Shown here: positions 19,156-26,775 of the stretch, in pieces | How the letters are laid out: each line of letters starts with the position of its first letter | How positions within the stretch are numbered: position 1 is the first letter of the stretch | Assembly (NCBI GenBank): GCA_000310025.1 | Contig: FN649003.1 | Span: forward strand, 602,290 to 629,064 | Source: Ectocarpus siliculosus | Taxonomy: Eukaryota > Sar > Phaeophyceae > Ectocarpales > Ectocarpaceae | Reading direction: 5' to 3' | DNA length: 26,775 bases | Translations under genes and position numbers: made by a program | Notes under the pieces: model-generated | Database searches by the model: none | Told to the model about the DNA's origin: nothing | What the model saw: the letters and a program-made list of their open reading frames with translations, nothing else

Positions 19156-22100
19156 TTTTCATTGGACAGCCGGTTAGCGCCGTGGATTCCAATTAAGATA
19201 ACACGCACGCACGGAAACGCGCAAAAATAGGGCACAAAAATGTGTTGTTTAGGTCGGTAAACGTGGGCGTAAGTAAGAGGTTCTCACAGCAGGCACGCCG
19301 CTGAAGGGGATACATGAACGGGTGCGTGCTGCAGAGCAGTTCGAACTGTGGCATACGAAACAAGCAGTCACTGGTGGGTTTTCCCGTGCCTCCTGTGTGA
19401 CCCCGGCTAAAACGCCACAAGGTATACACCGAACGCTGTGTAGGATGGCGCTAGAATAGATGAGACGAAAACACACACGATCACATCTCTTACTGCGGGG
19501 AGGGACGACGTGGACATGTCGAGTACGGCTTGCGTCGGAAAAGCAACAAAAAACACGAGCGTTCAGTCTTCGCTCTGCACGAACCCGAGACGACCCATCG
19601 AAAACGAGGAGGGTCAAACCGATGCCAAGCAGAGACGCGCGGAGCATGTCGTTACAGCAGCACAGTACTCGCCTCGAGCGTTTCTTGGCGTGGGGGGCTT
19701 GCCACCACTTCCCGCTGCCCTCTCCGATGCTAATGCCTCCGAAGAGGCCGACGTCGACCACGGGGGCGAAGGCGGCAACGGGAGGCAGCCCCGACACAGA
19801 GGTCACCGCCTGTTTCGTCGCAGGTAGTAGGTGTTGATTGACGCAACATTTCGGCGTTTGGCGGCGCACGTCATCACCAGCAGACGGAAGAAAGAAGCAA
19901 GGCGGGTCGAGTGGCAAGAGTAGGTTTGTTAGGCGACTGCGTGCATGTGCCGTGTGTGCATCGTAGATACCGGTAGCAGGGGCGAGTGAGGTACGACATG
20001 AAGAGGATGGTATCGTGCCTCGAGCATGAGACGGTAATGCGCAGAGGTACTAGCTGCTGAGTGGTTGTGTTTCCGCGGTTACCTGTTCCCCTAATCTCCG
20101 GAGGATATTAGTGTCTGGGGAGTAGATCTCGGCCTCAAGGACGTAGGAAGGGTGTGAGAGGCAATAATATTGTTTGTCACGGATTCGAGCGAGATGCGAG
20201 TTTTAGCGGCTAAACTGGGAGGAGCCAGATCGAGACTCGACGACAGCAAAAAAAGGGACGTCATCACCAGAAGACATTCTACAAAACAGGGAGTCACTCC
20301 GTACTGCACACAAGAGCGCTCATTGTGAGAAGAACACCAGAGGGTTTTGTATCAGCTTTTTCAACCTGCTAACACGAAACGACCCAGCACGTTGCCTGTG
20401 TACTGCGCGAAGAACACGCACCATCTGCATGGCGATGTCCTCGCAGTTGCGGTGGGAGTCCACGTAGGCCCGAGTCTTGACCATGGCCCGGACGGTAGCC
20501 TCGCTCCACGCGGAGCCGGCGCTATCATCACGGCGTCGTTCTTGTGTTTCCGTGACGTCGCCACCACCACCACCTTCGCCTCCGCCACTGCTGTAGAGCT
20601 CGAGGTACTTGGCGTGCACGAAGGCGGCCTTGGTCAGGATGATGCTGTACTCCATGCTCCAAAGCACCCTTCATGTTTTCCAGGAGCAGTGGTCAACACG
20701 AATGGACGTGGGCAGGCACGGTGTGGCTGCGAACAACGTCCGGGCTCATATCCTGCATGCGGAAAGCTCCTCGACAAGAGAATAACCTCCGACGAGAGGA
20801 AGAGGCTACGGCTGACGGTTACACTTACGAACAGTCAACGCGAAGCACTCAAGACACAACCAAAAAACCACCGCCAACAGCGTTTCAAGCGTGTACTCCA
20901 GCAGGACATGTTACATACTTTACTACACCCATCAGACATCAGTATCAACATACGCGCACCCTTTCGCCGAGTTGAAGGGCATGCCTGCACGTCAGCCTCA
21001 CCATGTCCCCGCTGCGCGACAACACAACACCCCGTTCAGCCGAGCCGAAAATCTACCGTTTCACGCGGACTTACAAGACGTGCTTGTCGTACATACAGAC
21101 ATGCGAGACGCCGGCCCATGCATCAAAATAGCAAACAAACACGCCATACCTCCAAAAGTAGAGGTATTCCCAGTTGCCGTTGCCCCCGTCCTCCTTCACC
21201 CCTGCCGCCGTTGGCGGCTGGTAAGAGTGCGAGCGAGGGAAGAAGCCCACCAAGGTGTCCGGGTGCTGTTGCCAGGTCTGCTCGAGCGAGTTCGGTTTCA
21301 TGGTGTTGAGCAGTGGTCACCCAAACCATAGATATACCCAACATCAGGGGGAACAATCAACTACGTTGTTTGCCCTGTAACAGCTCAAGAGCCTCTAGTT
21401 TCAGCAAGGGGGACCCGGATCACGGGGTGGTTTTAGTCCAATACGAGATGAAGCGCTTGTTGTGTGCGCAATTTCTACGTTTTGCCCTGAAAAAAGAACA
21501 AGAATGTCGTTCGTTTGACAATGATGTGTGCCTGAAGACGCCGGCCGTACGCTTCACGCCTGGGACAGCAGAGAGGAAGGTAACCTATGGGCTGAATCGT
21601 GCCGCTATTGCTGAATAGTCCGGTAGTGCTAGTTACCCTCCGGTACATCATGGGCGCCGCGCGGTTGACCTCACATTAAAGGCAGACAGGAGGTGCTCGC
21701 AGGGTACAGCGATATCGTCGTCCACGACAAAGACCGCCTCCGTCATCAGGTCCGACGGTGGCATGAACCTACCACATAGTAGAAAGAAAAAAAAAACGGC
21801 GCACGCAGAGAAAAGGGCGAGGTATCCGCGAAGTAAGTGCGTTACGTTGTCTTCGCTAAAGCCTTTTTTTCGACGGCGGATCGCGGCTTGAAACGGCCGG
21901 GTTAGACTATTTCTTGAGACGACAACAAACACTCCGCCTGTCCCGAGAGGGCAGTCGGCATCGGAGTATAGCTACCTACGAATACCGTAACGAACGCGTC
22001 ACCACACACACTGTTCCAGGGTGGTGGTGGAGAACGGCGGTAAATCAAGCAACAACGATAACCCGGACACGCAGCATGGTGTCCAGTGGTATGCTACATC

Positions 22101-23477
22101 ACTCTTGGATGCGTCTACGCGCATCTTGGAACAACCACCCAACGCAAAAAATGCGATGTATGCGTGATACCGACGCGGGAGTTGGAATCCCAGCAGGACA
22201 CTTTTTTTGCCAAACATGCAACAGAACTACCGGTGGCAGACTGGCGTGGGGTCCGTCCTCGGAGATCACTGTCACATGTATATCACTATCTGTCCATGCT
22301 GGTGTGCCAAGAGCCCACCGACATATCTTTTATTCAATAATGCTACATGTAGTCCATTAGACTAGCATTTATTGGACAGCGTGTACCTGTTGTTGATGCT
22401 CGTCGTCGGGTAGGCGTGTATCTTCACGGGCCTCGGATGATCGAAAAGCAGCGGGCTCGTGGTCGCGTCCGGCGGGGGGGAGGGCTCGGACCACGCAACT
22501 CTGACGCTCTCCACGCTGGAGTTATTCGTTGGCGTGAAAGAGACGGGACGATTTCCGGTCAACATGTCACCGGACAGAGGCGGTCAAAAGCAGCAACAGA
22601 AGAACAATTATTTTCCAAGACTTGTGCGTACATAGGTGACGACGAACTGAAGCAATCGTCTAGAATTAATATTGTTTTGATTGAGACAGCGAGGCGAAGA
22701 AGAGAGAGCCAAAGCCTCTACAGTGTAGATGGAAAATTATAGTCAAGCGCACATCAGGCATGTACTGATATTGGGGGGCGGGTGAAGAAAGAGATCAGAA
22801 GAGGAAAAATATGAACGGTGGCATACGCTATCCATGAGCGGTGGAATACGCTATCCATGAGCGGGTGCAATGGCGGGTTCATTGAATGCGCTCATCATGC
22901 TGTGGGCGGGATTTACAACAACTTTCTCGTTTTCATATGCATGCTTGCTTGTGAAGTCGGTAGCATTCTACAGACTGCTGCTGCTGTAAACTGGGACGGC
23001 AAGAGGGCTCCAATCTACAACAACAGTAGGAATCCACCTTGGGCACTTCGCGTAGTGTCGCACAGCCTCTTCCATCTGTCTAGGTCTCTCGAAAGTGTTG
23101 ACCACGATCGTGAACATGCCGCCTTGACGGTCGACAGCAGCACTACTACTAGCCGACGAGGCCACCCTCGCCATGGCCACGGCTCGGAACCAGATAAACA
23201 GGAACGCGCCGCCTATCGACAGCAAGCACCAGCCACCACAAGCGGCCAGCACTGCCCTCCTTCGCGTACGGGTGAAGCCACCGAGGTGCAGCTTTAGCTT
23301 GAGATTTGATCGCCTGAAAATGCGTTTTCTGCGATCTTTCTCTGTCGGAGGCATCGGCAAGACGCCGAGCCCGTCTTCAGCGATCGTCGCCATCGGCGGC
23401 AGCAGCGCCTTCTTCTTGTTCCCATCTTCTTCGATGATCGGCACCGGTGCCGACACGTGCCGCGGTCGCAGGAGCAT
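18667..23477 (-). CDS. Exostosin-like GT64 glycosyltransferase, membrane anchored (7 exons)
   Basis: Exons in transcript order: 23477-23038, 22515-22387, 21768-21675, 21277-21150, 20656-20422, 19809-19673, 19048-18667. All phases agree, giving 514 residues. A cytosolic basic N-terminus precedes one membrane span at about residues 75-97 (type II). The GT64 domain starts at about 120: MFTIVVNTFERP and HYAKCP, then INNRFMPPSDLMTEAVFVVDDD (DxD at 206-208), TWQQHPDTLVGFFPRSHSY, MEYSIILTKAAF, and RAYVDSHRNCEDIAM (NCED at 334-337). These are the signature blocks of EXT/EXTL C-terminal domains; GT64 enzymes transfer N-acetylhexosamine. No GT47 exostosin domain is present, so it is arranged like EXTL2 or the plant GT64 proteins. 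Odd points are a Gly/Asp/Arg-rich insertion in exon 5, a long Pro/Arg-rich insertion in exon 7 and a GC donor after exon 6. The start is the first in-frame ATG of an open frame reaching 23639. The substrate is unknown. Confidence 0.92.
19124..19151. repeat. (AC)n microsatellite
   Basis: Uninterrupted AC dinucleotides in the last GT64 intron, directly beside copy 2 of the dispersed 25-nt motif. Confidence 0.92.
19156..19180. repeat. Copy 2 of the 25-nt dispersed motif
   Basis: Matches 3233-3257 with two mismatches, in the same orientation, in the last GT64 intron. ATTGGA (19161-19166) and TCCAAT downstream could pair. Confidence 0.4.
19667..19672 (-). other. GC splice donor (GCGAGT) of GT64 exon 6
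   Basis: Exon 6 ends at 19673 in TCG AG. Joining to G at 19048 restores an Arg codon and continues into CLADLREIF. The nearby GT at 19669 gives the wrong phase and a non-family frame, so a GC-AG intron is favoured. Confidence 0.65.
22811..22873. repeat. 23-bp tandem repeat, about 2.7 copies
   Basis: Copies at 22811-22833 and 22834-22856 differ at two positions; a diverged partial copy follows. It lies in GT64 intron 1 (22516-23037). Confidence 0.88.
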
Positions 23478-24115
23478 GAGTAGACTCTGTCTCTCTCTCT
23501 TGAACAGGGCTGCAATTGCTGGATTGCACTGCTTGCGGTGCCCTGTGGTTTGGGCGGGACCGTCAGGTCGGGCTCGTTCGTGGTCCACCGTTTCTCTTGG
23601 TTTTGAGCGGACCAGCGATCTGTGCGTTGCTGTAATCACTCAACCATTAACGGTGATCCTCGGCTCTGATAAAACCCTTCCCTTTCGACTTGTCGAAGGG
23701 GCGGTTCTCCACTCGTGCACGCGAACTGCGGGGCGCGCGTAGTTCGCAAGGAGAGAGCCGGTCGAGATCCACACTTTTTTTTCGAGCTTTTTCCTTGTGT
23801 ACCGACGGAAAACGGAGAACGCTCCGCAAAGAACAAGCAATTGTCACGGGAAAAATGGCTGAAAATTACCAACGGCTTGAATTGGATATTCCGATCCTCG
23901 AGCTTTGGCATCAGGCCGAAACGGTTACAGGCCAGGCCCACACAGCGGATGAATACCCCAACACACCCATTCCCACACTGCCCACCGCGCGCACACCTCA
24001 AACTGAACCGCTCCCCAGCCATCCCCTCGTCTCTCTGCTCGTCCCCCTCTACAACAACACATCTATCTGTAACACCACCACTCACCGCAGCAAGCAACTC
24101 TCACCACCCATCATC
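23478..24115. promoter_or_regulatory. Divergent promoter region between GT64 and GT4 genes
   Basis: 638 bp separate the two proposed start codons. The region must hold both 5' leaders and promoters. The half near GT4 (about 23985-24110) is C- and A-rich and T-poor like a leader. No TATA box or defined element could be assigned. An open frame continues upstream of the GT4 ATG, with another ATG at 23854. Confidence 0.5.
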
Positions 24116-26596
24116 ATGGCAGTAGCGTCAGACCACCAGCAGCAGCGCGTTGTGTTCTACAGCGGGTCCTTCTTCAAGATCGACGGCGTGACCCTAACTC
24201 TGAGGGGCTTGATCTCGCACATCACCAACGAGCGCGGGGCAGACGTGCTCGTCCTCACCGCAGACAACCCGTCAGACGCCGCCATATCCGACTTCACGAG
24301 GAGCGCCAACAACGGCGGCGGCGGGCTCGTGCGCGTCCTCCGCGTGGGCGGTGGGCCTGTGCCCGCCCCTGGAGCCGACTACTCGCTGGGGCTTCGGGTG
24401 CCCGAATCCACCAAGAGGGCGCTGGAGGTTTTCCGCCCCACCGCCGTGCACGTCACGAACCCTGATCTGGTAGCTCTGTGGGTGAGTTGGCGAGAGTAGG
24501 ATATGCATGTAACCTTCGCCTGGAGACTGTTGCTTCGACATCGATATCTTGGGGCTACAAAAAACATGAATTGCTTCGGTTTGCTGTTGTCGAATTTTGT
24601 GTGTGGGAATGGGGAAGATCTAATTGTTCTTTTCATATCTTTTGACAGTGAGTGCCGACGAAATAAAGCATGGCGATGAGGCAGAGGGGGCGATAAGACA
24701 ACTTCAAGGATAATAGTCGGTCTGTGCATGCAGTGGGGCAGAGCACGCAGATCTACTTCCAAGTGTGTGTCCGTTCGGTGCTACACGATCAATCGTCGTT
24801 TGAACAAAAATTGAGAATGCACATAAAACGACGTACGGACCACAATTGTTATTGTTCTTTTCGCCCTCCACGTGCGTGCGTGTGCGTGGTAAAATATAAA
24901 TGCTCGTCGCCGTCCCCACGCTTTGCGAGCTCTCTTTCGCCATCGGCGAGAACGAAAACGCCAGGGCAACCCATTTAACGATGTAAATTATTCCTGTAGG
25001 CCTGAGTGCGGTGGCGGGGGGCGAACAAATAAAATATTCCGTCACACGAATTATGTACACCGCACTGGGACTACTTGCGTTTGAAGTAGAAACGGCCTCC
25101 AAAAGCGTGACACGTGCGTGCGGAAGCGTGTCTTCGCCTCTGGCTTTTCCTCTCCGTTAGTCGAGATGTCCTGCGCCCCCCCCGGCCACCCCCTCCACCA
25201 CTGACACGCAAACGCGGCACGCATGGCAAAGCTAACGTATGGCGCCTACAACTCTGATCGTTGTCCACGGCGACGTTAGTTATCTCATATTTTTTTTGTT
25301 GTGCAGCCAGTGCCCCACCTTGTTGGACGATGTACAATAGAACAATTACTTCTGCGCGTTCCCACAATTGTTTATGTATGATATGTAGGCAACAACATGC
25401 TGTACAATAATAATCAGGCTCATCTCCCGCGCGCTGAAGAAAAATGCACCTCTGCGTGATCGTAACGTATTTCACAATCAGCTCATCAATTGGGTCCTCC
25501 GGGAGAGGGAGGACTGCGGCGTAATGGCCACGCTCCACACGGACTTCATGGAGATTGTCAACTCCTACTGCATTGTCGGGTGAGTCCGCTGAAGAAACGA
25601 ACGTTCAAGTTGTCGATCTGAATGGATGGAACACCGACGCCTCGAGAGCACGTTTCGCAGCCCTTTTCTACTCCGCCTCTCTGCTGGTCCGTGTACGCAC
25701 ATACATAACCAATGCCAGGAAGAGAATAGATCGACGAAGGATACGCGTCTTTCTACTCAGGACGGAACCGCACAGAGGGTGTACGTACGCGTTTGTGTCG
25801 ACGTCGGACGATGTATTGTGTCTTCGCATTTACAGGCCGTCGGGATGGTTCTGCCTAACTATTAGCATAAACCCTGAATCCGTGACCGCCTCGCCCGCCC
25901 GCCCGCCCGCCCGCCCGCCCGCCCGCCCGCCCGCCCGCCCGCCCGCCCGCCCGCTCGCCCGCTCGCCCGCCCGGTGTACGTGTCTGTCTGTGTTTGGGAG
26001 TGCAGCCGAACGCAGGCGCTGTGGGCGCTGTCATCGTTCCTGCGCCACGTGTACGGGCTATGCCCTTCAGTCTACGCGCCGGTGAGGGATAACACGTAGA
26101 TACGCAGTTGATCGCGGCTGGTTTTCGTCTGTTCTTTGGTGCTGACGGTGTTGAAGTTGTTGTGGGTCAATGCAGCTTTCGAAAACAAACAACAGTGACA
26201 GTAGTAGTGTGACCGGATCGTGTTCTCAAAGGATAGGTCTGTTTATCTGCTTGTATATGTGTTCATGTCCTGCTACTTTCGCAACGTACTAGCTTACCAG
26301 TCGGTGCCTCTTCGTGTTCTACCCTCCCCCCATGGTCCAACGTCGTTTCGTTTGCTTCACGCTCTGTGGACACTGCTGTCGACTCGACTCAGACGGAGTT
26401 CATGCGGCGAAAAGTCCAGGCGGAAGGGTGGGACACAGAGCTGGGCGTGTGGGGGCGGGGCGTCGACCCCGAGCTCTTCTCCCCCGCCAGGCGCTGCCAA
26501 GACCTCCGGCGGCAGCTAGGGCTAGACCCCGATGACGTCGCCGCCCTGTGGCTCGGGAGGGTGGTTCAAGAAAAGAAGCCGGGAGTGTGGCTCCGG
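24116..26596 (+). CDS. GT4-type glycosyltransferase, N-terminal half, runs off the window (4 exons seen)
   Basis: Exons 24116-24481, 25482-25579, 26006-26081 and 26393-26596 join in phase and give about 248 residues; the last donor (GTGCGT at 26597) leads outside. The start ATG has a good context (CATCATGGC) and opens MAVASDHQQQRVVFYSG. The sequence then shows the N-terminal Rossmann domain of retaining GT4 enzymes: FFKIDGVTLTLRGL, RGADVLVLTADNP, FRPTAVHVTNPDL, ATLHTDFME, a WALSSFLRHVYG stretch, then WGRGVDPELFSPARR and ALWLGRVVQEKKP, the linker into the UDP-sugar-binding domain. The WGRGVD...F.P and LGR..EK pattern is shared with SQD2-like sulfoquinovosyl and mannosyl transferases. No signal peptide or membrane span is seen. 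Donor and acceptor cannot be assigned because the C-terminal half is missing. Confidence 0.87.
25892..25973. repeat. (CCCG)n tetranucleotide tract
   Basis: About 80 bp of CCCG units with a few CTCG variants, in the GT4 intron 25580-26005, ending about 30 nt before the acceptor. In any frame it would encode Ala-Arg-Pro repeats, which are not real. Confidence 0.93.
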
Positions 26597-26775
26597 GTGC
26601 GTAGACAACGCCTTTCTAGCTGTCGACTTCGTCCCCCCACATAGAAATATTACTTGCTGCTCTACAACAGGGGATAAATTGAGGCCTGTGGGAACAATGC
26701 CCCGTACTCTCGAGGACGCGTGGTCAATGCTCTAACCGCTAAGGCATGCAAAACATGAGTAACCCCCCCCCCCGG
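26597..26775. other. Partial intron at the right edge
   Basis: Sequence after the GT4 exon 4 donor. No further exon was recognised. The minus strand at about 26748-26718 carries GCGGTTAGAGCATTGACCA, which resembles a tRNA D-arm / A box, but no complete tRNA fold was found. Confidence 0.5.

Noticed and set aside
22811-22873. Possible CRISPR-like array
   Set aside because: The 23-bp units are directly abutting with no spacers, in an intron of a eukaryotic gene.
23173-23742. Plus-strand open frame of 189 codons
   Set aside because: It is antisense to GT64 exon 1, which carries the membrane anchor and start of the catalytic domain.
25884-26000. Ala-Arg-Pro repeat protein segment
   Set aside because: It is the translation of the CCCG microsatellite inside an intron of the GT4 gene.
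26700-26775. Possible tRNA gene on the minus strand
   Set aside because: A D-arm-like segment is present, but no acceptor, anticodon and T arms could be folded together.

Overview
The window is nuclear DNA from an intron-rich, flagellated eukaryote. Every gene but one is split into short exons with GT-AG (occasionally GC-AG) junctions, introns of about 200-1200 bp, and abundant simple repeats. No bacterial operon structure, rRNA or convincing tRNA is visible. Exon style, long untranslated stretches, moderate GC and the gene set fit a brown alga or another large stramenopile. That assignment is inference; no search was run.

Left part (1-12772), a divergent pair of axonemal genes. On the minus strand, 3754-25 encodes a TPGS1-like subunit of the tubulin polyglutamylase complex in eight small exons. 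On the plus strand, about 3753-12772 encodes a PACRG (parkin co-regulated) family protein with a very long N-terminal extension in about 13 exons. The best exon models put both start codons in one CCATGG palindrome. Both proteins belong to flagellar doublet microtubules, so shared control is plausible. A PACRG intron carries a 100-N assembly gap followed by several hundred bases of degraded, homopolymer-rich sequence.

Right part (14881-26775), three glycosyltransferase genes of three families. An intronless plus-strand ORF (14881-16107) encodes a type II membrane protein resembling GT8-type nucleotide-sugar transferases. The minus-strand gene 23477-18667 (seven exons) is a membrane-anchored exostosin-like GT64 enzyme without a GT47 domain. 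The plus-strand gene starting at 24116 encodes the N-terminal half of a GT4-type glycosyltransferase, runs off the right edge, and is divergent from GT64 across a 638-bp spacer. Together they suggest a stretch devoted to glycan synthesis in the secretory pathway or at organelle membranes; a common pathway is not shown.

Exon junctions were chosen by matching reading phase on both sides of each intron and by family motifs. Two junctions use GC donors. The least certain points are the PACRG junction between about 5222 and 5572, the first exons of the divergent pair, and the exact 3' end of TPGS1 at the window edge.
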